Source: Catonia carolina (lineage: Eukaryota > Arthropoda > Insecta > Hemiptera > Achilidae). From it: a DNA stretch of 64,000 nt. The position numbers and the translations under genes were made by a program. Position 1 is the stretch's first letter. Each line of letters begins with the position of its first letter. The stretch lies in contig JAQMRL010000001.1 in NCBI GenBank assembly GCA_035578175.1, forward strand, positions 438,314,639 through 438,378,638. The letters are read 5' to 3'. Below the pieces are notes generated by a model. The model was not told the DNA's origin. It saw only the letters and a program-made list of their open reading frames with translations, and ran no database searches. Positions 26,901 to 38,900 of the stretch are shown one piece after another.

Positions 26901-29900
26901 ATATAGAAACTACTGTGTATGCTTAGAATCTTCAAGACGATACAGTTTAAAAACTACGGTACATCCTATATCATTGTATGTTTTGTTTTGAAACCCTAGT
27001 TCTTGAACGTGTTTAAGTAGAGTAGGGTAGTATTAAATATTATTATGGAAAGCTTCTACCATGAAATATAGCTAGTGTTTGGACCATAAGACGCATGGTA
27101 ATTTTTAGGTCATTTTCCTGCGGAAAAAAGTGCGTCTTATCATCCGGAAAATACGGTAATCAAAGCAATAGGAAATTTTAAAAAATCTACTACTTTTATA
27201 TCAAGCATTTTTTTCTGTAGAGCCTAGTCTAGAGTCAATTAATGATTTCCTGTATTTTTAAGTCTAAAAAAAGGTTGATTTTCATTTAGTGTCATTCACT
27301 CATGACTAATAAAACAGAATAATAATGACCATCAAATTAATAAAATATAATACATTATTATGTTTTATTATTAATATTGGCAAGAGAAAGTCAAGTAAGT
27401 GTTTCATACCAGATTTTTAGCTATAGAATAAGCTCTTGAATGGTTGCAGTTGAATTTTGAAACACACTGTATAAATTAGTCACAAGCCAATGTAAATAAC
27501 CTTATAATAAACTTTATTAGACTGATTTAAAGAAAATATTTGAGGGTTATCCAAAAAAATTACCTCCGTTTTGAAATAAAAAGTAAACGAGTGAAGATAC
27601 AAAAACTTTATTATATACATATTAAAACTACAGTTTTTCTCTATTTTTCGACATAGTTGCCAAACAGATTCAAGCACTTGTCGTACCTTGGAATAGTACC
27701 GTTCGCCAATGACGAAGAGCTTCAAAACGCCGTGAATGGTTGGCTACATTCACAGGCGGCAGATTTTTATGCAGAGGGTATTTCAAAGACTGTTCGAAGG
27801 TACGACAACTGCTTGAATCTGTTTGGCGACTTTTTTTTTTTTTTTTTTTGTCATCAGTCTCTCGACTGGTTTGATGCAGTTCTCCAACCTGTTCTATCTT
27901 GCGCAAGTCGTTTCATATCTACATACCTGTAACACCCTACATCTTTTGTAATTTGCTTTATATATTCTAATCTTTGCCTCCCTCTACAATTTACTCCCTC
28001 AACATTACCCTCCATTATTGATAGCCCAACGTAAGATGCTTCCATATACTTCTTTTTTCATCCACTCGCCTAAGAACCTCTAAATTACTTATTTTGTCCA
28101 CCCACCTAATCTTTAACATTTTCCTATAACACCACATTTCAAAAGCTTCTATCCTCTTCCTTTCTACAGCCCCTATCACCCACGTTTCACTTCCGTATAA
28201 TGCTACACTCCAAACATAATGTTTTAAGAAATTTTTCCTAATCTGTAAATCAATGTTTGTAGTCAGTAAGCTGTTTTTCATTTCAAAGGCTTTTCTAGCT
28301 TGAGCAATTCTACTCTTGATATCACTTGTGCTTCTACCATCCTTTGTTATTTTACTCCCTAGATAGCAGAATTCCCTAACTTTTTTGGCGACTATGTCGA
28401 AAAATAGAGAAAAACTGTAGTTTCAATATGTATATAATAAAGTTTTTGTATCTTCACTCGTTTACTTTTTATTTCAAAACGGAAGGTTATTTTCTGGATA
28501 ACCCTCATACTTTGCGATAAAATGATAAAGTAGTACCTTAGATATCATATTCATTCCCATAGCATCACCAGTTGTCGCCACAAATCTGATAAATAAATGA
28601 CGTCCAGCAATCACGACATGTATTTTGTTAAGTCTTGCAAATCTGCTGGTAGAGTCAAAACTTTCTTTCATACAATTAAAATTATCTTCCTGTTGCATCC
28701 ACGCCATCGCTTCACTAAAAAAACACGTAAAATAAAAAAAAATTATTTTTTTTAAATTACTAACGTTTTAATAATAAACCTAACATTATTAATAAAATAT
28801 TAGAAATAAACAAAAACTAACCTCAAAAACATAACCTTATTTTAATCATGAGTGAATGACGCAAAATGACAATCGAACTCAGTTTGGCTTAAAAATACGG
28901 AAAATTACGCTTTCACGCTAAACTAGGCTCTGTAGAGAAAAATGCTCTAAACAAAAGTTGTAGATCTTTTAATTTTCTATAACTTTTATTATATACACTT
29001 TTGTCGTAAAATGCATACTAAGACCGAAATGTTAAAAAAATCGATTTTTCTCACGTTTTCGTGAGAAAAAAAACAGAAAAATCGCAAATTACCGCTAAAC
29101 TAAGCGTTATACAAAAAAATGTTTGAAACAGAAGTTGTAGGTTTTTAAATTCTCTACCACTTTTATTATATAAGTTTTTGCGCTAAAATTTATATTAAAG
29201 CCGTAATCTTAAAAAAACAACGTTTTTACGTGAAAACAGCCTCACCGAGAATTTCAGCAAACATGGCGCCTACCCTATCTTGTAGAGAATAAAAAATTGA
29301 GTAAAATAGGCGATTTTAAAAAAAATCGTAGGACCAGTTTTTGAGAAAATAGCAAAAAACTGAAAAATTATACGAATAAACTACTACTTCCGGTTGACCG
29401 ATTTTGATGAAAATGTTCGTGTCGCGTCCGGTAGTGGTATGTAACTTAAGTTTCAAGTTTCAAGTTCGTACGATGTTCCGTTCTTGAGATATTCTGTTCA
29501 CACACAGACACACAGACACACACACACACAGACCAATCGCTAAAAACATGTTTTTTGGGTTCAGGGGGTCTGAAAACGTATAGATCCGGTGAAAACTCGA
29601 TTTCGAAAAATCGACATGAAAACAATACTTTCCTTCCTATATATTCATATAGGCAAGAGAAAGTAATTATCAAATCAGAATTTTATTGGAAAAACAGTTT
29701 TGTTGTTAAGGTCAACAGCTGAAAGGCTGGTTTGAACCTCTAGAGGAGTGATCTTCAACCCGTGGCCCGCCACGTAAATTTTAGCGACCCGCACAATGAT
29801 TTCAGTTTTTGAACAAAAAGCTTACAACATTGCATCATTTTGTTGATTTTTACTTTCTCTTGCCTATATGAGTATTAAGTTATAGGAAGGAAAGTATTGT

Positions 29901-32900
29901 TTTCATGTCGATTTTAACAAATACACCGAAACGTGATGAAAACGTGTGAAAAATCAATTTTTTTTAAGATTTCGGCCTTAGTATGCATTTTACGACAAAA
30001 GTGTATATAATCAAATTTATAGAAAATTAAAAGATCTACAACTTTTAATTAAAGAATTTTTTTGTACAGTGCCTAGTTTAGCGTGAAAGAGTGATTTTCC
30101 GTATTTTTAAGGCAAACTGAGGTTGATTTTCATTTTGCGTCTTTCACTCATGATTATAATAAGGTTATGGTTTTTTGAGGTTAGTTTTTTGTTTATTTCT
30201 AATGTTTTATTACTAATGTTAGGTTTATTGTTAATTATTTCCATTGGTAAGAGAAAGTTGTGTGAGTGTTTCACACCAGATTTTTAAACTAGTGAAGGAG
30301 AAAGAATTTCAAGTTTCCCATTGAACTGAAAAATCACCATTTTGATGATTTTAGTGTGGTTTTGAGTTTTGTAACATGTTTAAGTATAAGTATGTGTTTC
30401 AATATTGATATTTACTGTCATTGTCAACCAATATAAGCTTTAAAAAAAAATCATGTTATTTCTTTTAACCTGACACAAAATGTTCATATATGCTTAATAC
30501 AAATATAAATAGATACGTAGATCAATGTGGCCCTAAAGCCCACCCATAATAAATATTTGGCCCTTTATTAAGATAAGGTTGAAGAACACTGCTCAAGAGG
30601 TTTTACTAAGTAAAAACGAAGAGTGGGGTGGTTTACTATTGGCTTATTAATAATTAATAAACAATTACTAAATTGACTTGTTCACAAAACCAGTAGAATT
30701 ATAACATTCATTATTAACTTTTTTTTCAATCCCTAATGTGTGTTCAATTAAGAACAATAAGCAACCCCATGACCCAATGAGATGAGGATGACGTATATGA
30801 AGTGTAGTCTTGTACAGACCCAGGCCGACCATTCCTGAGAGAGTATGGCTAATTAAATTCCAACCATCAAAGTACACTGGTAACCACTGTCAAGTATTCA
30901 AATCCGTATAAAAGTAACTACCTTCACTAGGATTTGAACCAGGAACCTTCGTCTCCGAAAATCAGCTGTTAAACAGCTGATTTTGGTGACGACTTTACCT
31001 CTAGACCAACACGGTGGGTTAGTCTACAATAGAAATAAAATAGAAAAAAGTTTTTTAAGTATTTTCAGTTTAAACTTTATAAGAATATTTAAAAATCTGA
31101 AAACTGATTTCATTTTCCATTCGCCCCAGGTAAGACTTCCCATAAAATTTGTTAGAAATAAACAATGTGTTTCATTTCATACAGCAATATTTATTTGTTG
31201 TTGTTTAGGTCATCAGCCGAAAGGCTGGTTTGAACCTGTAGAGGTTTAACTAAGTAAAACGAGGAGTGACGTGGTTTACCATTGCCTTCCTCACTGAGTG
31301 GAGAAGTACGCTTATCAGCATGCCGGGCCCTCTGAAAAGCACATATTTTCAACTCTGCAAATGACACCTTCACTTTATTCACCACAGGGTCTGGCTGTAT
31401 AATGAACGGCATTACTTTCAGAGAAGACAACTCTGATTAGTGTCTTTTGCATCTCTACCTCTTCTGTTCTTAAATGATTCAGTCATTTAATTGGCTGACC
31501 ATGTGATGATAAGAAACAGAACTATTTATTTTAGCCCTGCAACGAACAGATTGATTATAAATAATTTGACACTCCACCTGTCTGTTATGGGCAGAATATT
31601 TATTGATTTATTTACTGACCTCGCTCTGGTGATAGAATTGAACCGGACAACTGGACCTCTAGTCATGCCATCTGCAACGACACGACTTCTGACGCCACAA
31701 TTTATTAACGCCCTGCTTCCACGGTTAGTAGATGCGACTAGACATCCTTCGGTGGTCGCCATCGGTATATAAAACAGTTGGTCATCGAGACGAAGTGGTC
31801 CAGCCACTCCGACAGGAACTGGCATGTAGCCGATCACATTTTCACAACAGGCACCCATCACCTAAACATCGACCAAAAAATAATATTAACACTTTCAGGA
31901 CGGCACCCGTATACGATATGGGCACGCCATTTTGATCGGCTGGACGGCACCCGTATACGATACGGGCACCTATTTCACTTGGTTTTATATACATTAGCTC
32001 GTATCGTATACGATTGCCGTCTATGCTGTCACTTAATTTAGTTCATTCTGAATCTAATAGAGTACACTCATAGTCCTAATTTTGTCAGATTATCGAATAT
32101 ATCGACTTTTACAGCATCGATTTTATCGATTGTGAGCAATCGATACTTACAATCGATACCGGAACTTCTGCGCGTTGTTATTAGTTATTAGTTTGTTATT
32201 ATAATACTTAGTTCTTTTTTAATTTTACTTAAGAAATAAAAAAGTAAATTGGTTATTAGAAATATGTAAATAGTTTGTAAGAATTTAACTCATATAATTA
32301 ATGTTATTATTCCTATTATTATCATTATACGGTGAAAAAACATTTAAATTCAAGAAAACATACGGTGGTCTCTCGTCAGTTGAACATCTTTATCATTATA
32401 ATTTAAGTAATCCTAATCTTAATAAATGAAAGTTAATCTACTAATTATGATCTTTAATTTAAATTTTTATTTTTGAATTCAAGACCAATGGTTGATTGTT
32501 ACAATTTTTTTAAATTTCCCGAAAAATGGCAGTCCACGGGCAAAACTACAAAAAAAGATGTCAGTCTTCAAAGTGTTAATACCTACTTATAACTATAACC
32601 AACTACGGTGGCGTTTGGGCCACACATGCGCAGTAAGTGGCTCCCCCACCACAGCGTCAACTAAAGATACAGGCTGCCTTTAAAGTATAGGGTGTTTTTT
32701 TTTTGGAGGTATAGAACTTTAAGTTGGTTCAGCATATTTAAAAACTACATATTTAAAGATTTTATACCAAAATTGTCAGAAATGGTATATGATAAAGTAA
32801 ATTAATTTTCAAGGTTTGTTCAGCATTTTAAGTTTTCTAAAAAGTACATATTTAAAGATTTTATACCAAAATTATCAGAAATGGTATATGATAAAGTAAA

Positions 32901-35900
32901 TTAATTTTCAAGGTTTGTTCAGCATTTTAAGTTTTCTAAAAAGTACATATTTAAAGATTTTATACCAAAATTGTCAGAAATGGTATATGATAAAGTAAAT
33001 TAATTTTCAAGGTTTGTTCAGCATTTTAAGTTTTCTAAAAACTTTTTCTAAAAACTACATATTTAAAGATTTTATACCAAAATTGTCAGAAATGGTATAT
33101 GATAAAGTAAATTAATTTTCAAGGTTTGTTCAGCATATTTTAAGTTGATTACCATGGCGGCCATTTTGAAAACTGTTTTGTAATTTATGTTTAGTTTGGT
33201 TTGACATTTTATAATGAATAGACTGACGCCTGAACAACGCTTGCAAAGTGTGCAGATTTATTTTGAAAATCATGGTTCGGTTCGTGAAACTTATCGCTGT
33301 TGATCCCGATTTTCACATGAAAATTTTGTTCAGGATGAAGCCCATTTTTGGTTGAATGGCTACGTGAATAAACAAGACTGCCGCATTTGGAGTGGAGGTA
33401 ATCCTCGATATATTGCTGAGAAGACTTTACATCCAGAAAAAGTGACTGTTTGGTGTGCTTTATGGGCTGGTGGAGTCATTGGTCCTTACTTCTTCAAAAA
33501 TGATGCAGAGCAGAATGTTACAGTCAATGGTGACCGCTACAGAGCCATGATCAATGACTTTTTTTGTTCCTGAATTGAATCGCCTTAATGTTGGAGAGCT
33601 GTGGTTTCAACAAGATGGTGCAACATGTCACACAGCGCGTGCCACAATCGATTTACTGAAGGAAACATTTGGTGAACGCATAATTTCATGTTCTAGACCT
33701 GTAAATTGGCCTCCAAGGTCGTCCAAGAAAGCACTGTCAGTACAAGCAAAGATTAGACATTATAATACTGCAATCCTATATAGGATTTTAAACAGCCGTA
33801 TTATTTAAAATTGAAATATATATTTCTAATCACCAGAATACGGTAACATAAAACACTTACCAATGTTTATAGCGCTTTCATGTATCTTGTACACATCTTC
33901 AGTAAATTAAAATTCATTAAAATTTTTCTACATCAAAATTTAAAACTTCCTACTCCTACCATGGTAAATAGGGAATCATAATTCCTTCATTCAGGTAGCA
34001 AGTTTTAAATTTTGACGTAGAAAAAAAATTTTTTTAATGAATTTTAATTTACTGAAGATGTGTACAAGATACACGAAAGCGCTATAAACATTGGTAAGTG
34101 TTTTCTGTTACCGTATTCTGGTGGTTAGAAATATCTATTTCAATATATAATACCGCAATAAAACCTGTGTGTCTGTAACGTGAGTGAGTGACTTAGAATG
34201 ACTGGAAAGAATGAACTAAGAGAAACAAAAATTTCAGAGAAAGATAATTTATATTTTAGAATGAAAACACGTTCAACTTGTAACTTAGGGTTTAAATTAA
34301 AACGACTTATGGTCAAAACCCACTTACCTTAGAATAATCGTAGTTTTTGTAAGGCAAATTAGCAAGAGAATTGGATAGTCGTCCAGCGTCGTTGATCAAC
34401 TGTCTTCTGATTCCAACTCCCCTCTCGCAATTGTCACAAGCTTTCTCTAACTGGTAACCAGGTATATCTCCATTGTTCACCAACAAACGAACTTCTTTGT
34501 CAGTCAATAGACTAGCTGAACTCTGAAAAAAAAAAATTAATTATACAGTAAAACCCTGCTTAACTGAAAAAAAGAGGACGGACCAAAATTTGGATACACA
34601 AAATTCTGGATAATTTGCAAAGATTAATGTACAATAATTATTATTCGATCTAATTTCAATTACGAGAGTCATTCGTAAAGTAAGGTCCGAATCGCGGTAA
34701 CTAGCCACACGGTGAGCGAACAGCGCAATGCGCATGCGCGACGACTCCCAGCATGGCTTGCGTACAAAACGACGCCATTTGCAGTAGTATCTTTGTTGTG
34801 TGCTGTTTACTGTGCATCTTTAAGATGTTTAAGACAATTGATCATCCCGCCGATTGCGAAATACGGTCAGTGATTTGTTTTTTGACAGCAAGGAACGTTT
34901 GTGCAGTAGATATTCATCGACAAATAAGTGAAGTGTATGGCCCTAATGCAATGAGTGACAGTAAAGTGCGCAAGTGGGTGAGAGCTTTCAAGGAGGGAAG
35001 GGACAATATCCATGATGAACCACGATCTGGCCGACCAACGGTGATCACGGAAGATTTGGTCAAAGCCATTTGGTTGGGAACAGATCGACCACCCGCCATA
35101 CAGCCCAGACTTGGCGCCAAGCGACTTTCACTTGTTTCGCTACCTGAAGGAGTTTCTCAGCAGTAAGAGCTTCAACTCTGATGACGAGGTGAAAGAAGCT
35201 GTTCATGACTGGTTATATTCGCAGGCGGCAGAGTTCTACGACACTGGTATTCAAAAGCTTGTAGAACGTTATGATAAATGTTTTAAAAAAAATGGAAACT
35301 ATGTAGAAAAATAGATTAAGACGTCAGGAATTAAATAAAAAAAGGTTTTTGATCTAATCTGTTGTGGTTAATTTTGTTATACAAAAACGGACCTTACTTT
35401 ACGAATGACCCTCATATTTACGGTCTTTAGACGATTCTACTGTATTTTATATAATGAATTTATATAATAAATTTCACTAACCTTCTTTTTAAACTGCGTC
35501 AACTTTTATCTTTACTTACACGTGTTTCGGTGGATCCACCAATCATCAGAGTAAATAACATAATTGAAACTAAAAAAATTTCCCATTATTTTTTGCTCAA
35601 ACCTTGTATATTTAGCTGATGAATATTTAAACAGTAATCCCTTGGTATCCACGGGTTTAACATCCGCGGGTTTCGGTTATCCGCGGATTTTATCCGTGGG
35701 CGTAAAACCTTAAAATACGCACATTATCACATGTTGTGCACACCATACTTGACGGGAGGTGGGGAAGTCATACAATTCCGAAAACATGTGTTTAAATAAA
35801 TGTTTTGGCGTTCGTATCATGTTGAGTCGCACACTAGTATGGTGATGGCCGCCATGAGCCAAGCTAGATTTACACGTACTGTACGTAATGAGCACGTCAC

Positions 35901-38900
35901 CGGGTACCGGGCCCCGCCAGTACAACCCCTACCCCCAACCACCATACATACGCCCAGGCACCATACTGTAATTTCACCGTACGTTTTCCTCCATGTGTCA
36001 GTCTAACTTCTTTGTACGTACGTAAAGTTCTTTGTTTGTTTGTCGATCCTGAAATGAAGCCAAGCATTTCTTCACAAACCATCAACAAGATCCTCAGCAT
36101 GGCAACGCAGTTCGCTGATCACGTGTTGGAGATTGATCCCATCACGGAAAGGAATCAATTTAAAAGAGGATTCCAGGAGCTGATGACACCATACATAGAA
36201 GTCCACAGGGAGTTTGTAAAGAAGAAGAAGCAAACAGCCATAACTAACTATTTTAAAGCAACTTAATTTTTTTTATTCAAAAATAAATCTTTATAATGCA
36301 TCCTGCAGTTTGAAATTATTTCTATTTCATATAATGAATTTATATAATAATTTCACCAACCTTCTTTTTAAACTGTGTCACCTTTATTTTTATTCTTACT
36401 TACACGTGTTTCGGTGGATCCACCAACATCAGAGTAAATAAAAAAATTGAAACTAAAAAAATTTATAGTTTTATACAAATGACTGAAGATGTATCATCTT
36501 CTGTAAATTTTAAATAAGTGAGATAACAATTTTTTTAGTTTCAATTTTTTTATTTTCTGATGATGGTGGATCCACCGCAACACGTGTAAGTAAGAATAAA
36601 AATAAAGGTGATGCAGTTTAAAAAGAAGGTTGGTGAAATTATTATATAAATTCATTATATGAAATAGAATTAATTTTTTTATGCGTACAGTACTGTATTT
36701 ATTAAATATTCATAGATTATAATAATGGTAAAATGTTCCTAAAGCTATTAAACACTTTAAAGGACTACAGGACTTTTCCTTCAGAACCTAATCCCCATCT
36801 TTTCGTTCACATAAGGTATCATTATACACGATTTTACGAACCGCGGTAACCCTCCGAAATGTAACTCCTGCGGATACCGAGGGATTACTGTATAAACAAA
36901 TACGTAAAATCGTTGGCGTGGCCGACTAACGCCTTGTAATGATGCATCATGGTATTTTTCACTGCAATGGTGGTTCGGCATAGCGAAGCATCCGTGAATC
37001 TAGCCTCCAGGTTTAACATGGTAATAGACAACCAAGGTAACAAACTTGATGAAATTGTTTCAGTTTTGTATCTATCACGGTAATATGAACCCTCATACTC
37101 TAATTCTGCTAATTATTAACCCTAGATTCATAAACATCCATCACAGAAGCAGCATTCATAAACATTCGTCTCTCAAACTACTTCAAAAAAAAATCGGAAA
37201 AATAAATAGAAAAATTAATATTAAAGAAAAATTTCTGTGCTCATCTTTTATTTTATACATTTTTCACATAATTTGACAAAAAAGGAAATTGATTTTATTA
37301 TTCACAACACTGAAAACAAATTTTTCCAAAATGTTCTGTCACATTATAATTTTTGCAGTCATTACATTGATAGCGAGTCATTTTTTTTTTTTTAAAGGGC
37401 AATAGGCACAAATCTTTCTTCCCTGAGCAGGTTGTGGTTGATCTTCAGTAGAAAACGTTGCTTCGCCTAATATTTCAGCTGTATTCCTTTTTTTCGCCTA
37501 ATATTTTAATATACATTATACAAAAACACTCGTCTGATAGGCGACACCAATTAATTATCTCCGAAACAAAGCAAGCTGCACATGCGAGGACAAGAACAAC
37601 ACTACTACTTTTACTTTTTTACTTTACTATGTGGGCGTTCAGGCTTCTGCAGCCCCTCCTCACCGCGACCTAAAAGATCTTTTGTGATTGCCCCTATTCC
37701 TTATTTAAGCAAGCCCCACACTTTCAATAAAGCGCAGGATCTGCCTAGGATCTAGTGCACTTACCTGAGTAGGTGTTAACACCTCCTTACCCATCAGCGC
37801 TCTTCTTTTGCAGCCAACCACTTTGCAACTGCATAAAATGTGCTCAGCCTTCTCCTCTGCCTCGTGACAGAATCTACACAGGCTCTCTTCAGCACTTCCT
37901 ATCTTGGATAAATGATACCCAAGATTACAATGACCAGTCATCAGGCCCACTACCCTCCTCAAGTCCTGTCTTCCTAGTCTATTATATATCCCAGCCTTCC
38001 TGCTGGAATAGGCAATGAATTTCTTTGCCTGTACACAACCTGGCACCTGTTCCCAATAGGAGGTTTTAGCCTCCTCTTCCCAGGCCCTGACTATACCTCT
38101 ATAATAGCCCTCACCAATTCCACAGAATGGCTCTGGGCCTATGAAGTGAGAGGCTGCACCTTTCTTTGCTAAGGCATCCGCTCTCTCATTTCCAGGCACT
38201 CCCTGGTGCCCCGGCACCCAGCGCAGCGTCACCACGTTACGCTTGGCCACGGCATTCAACACCTCCCGACAATCATAGGCCAATCGCGACTCAAAAGTAC
38301 AAGAACAACACTAACTAAAAGACAAAAAAGGGGAATACTGAAAAGGACAGTTGCTCCCTCCGACTCAAATATTCGCTACGGGTAATATCTCCCGGCGTTG
38401 ATGTCTGTCAGACGAATGTTTATGAATCTCGGGTTAATTAACCTTTTCAGTGCCATGGCCGATTCAATCGGCCACGATTGCTTGTGCGTAAATTGCCATG
38501 GCCGATCGAATCGGCCGCCAGTTTCAAACCACTGTAGTACTCTCAGTTCTCAACAGATTGTGCTGTTTTTACTCTTAAACGAAAGAGCAGTTATTGCTGT
38601 ACATGACCGTATATTTTTAGCCTCTTTGGATATACGGTGACGATTTTACAAGCGATCTAACAGGCCGGTGTTCTCTTGTTGTGTCGAGTCCGTTGTTGAC
38701 ATTTTATAACAGTGTGTATAACCTCTACTGTTGTATTTTGTGTTTAGTTTTGCAACTGTTTTTGTTAGTGATTGGTTTATTTCTTTATAATGTCGGAAGA
38801 TATATTATATTTTGGTCTCGACGATGATGAAATTTGCGAGTTAGCTTTGCGTACGGACTCTGAAAGTGAACCTATGTTAGAAACTATACAATTGTCAACT

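Larger units (their letters stand above)
29685..30655 (+). mobile_element. Repeat X copy split by a hAT element
   Basis: 29685-29745 (gttaaggtcaacagctgaaa, ggctggtttgaacctctag) and 30592-30655 (gttttactaagtaaaaacga) are the two parts of one repeat X, with the hAT-like element between them. Confidence 0.72.
32690..33735 (+). mobile_element. Mariner-like element with subterminal tandem repeats, 3' end lost
   Basis: It starts near tatagggtgttttttttttg. Four to five tandem 99-bp units (caaggtttgttcagcatttt, then gattttataccaaaatt) precede the transposase start (33212). The 3' end is replaced by Penelope-like family W at about 33765. Confidence 0.75.
33765..34165. mobile_element. Penelope-like palindromic element, family W, copy 1
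   Basis: Two inverted arms (attgaaatatatatttctaa ... and its reverse at 34120-34160) meet near 33960. Each arm holds a hammerhead-like core, ctgaaga ... gaaagcgcta. Copy 2 at 63150 has the same arms around a GIY-YIG coding remnant, which links the family to Penelope-like retroelements. Confidence 0.72.
35632..36890. mobile_element. Pogo/Tigger-like element 2, with a family Z copy inside
   Basis: The ends cagtaatcccttggtatcc and ggataccgagggattactg form inverted repeats. The right flank is TA; the left is degraded. The remaining coding part is 36057-36266. Confidence 0.75.
37116..38437. mobile_element. TTAA element 4 (piggyBac relic)
   Basis: The ends TTAA-CCCTAGATTCATAAACAT and ATGTTTATGAATCTCGGG-TTAA are close inverted repeats (one mismatch in 18). 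It holds the C-terminal Cys-rich domain of a piggyBac transposase and a LINE insertion. It directly abuts TTAA element 5. Confidence 0.85.

Noticed and set aside
36551..36593. Hammerhead motif in the right arm of Z copy 3
   Set aside because: GAAA is GCAA, a core change expected to abolish activity; kept only as evidence of family membership.
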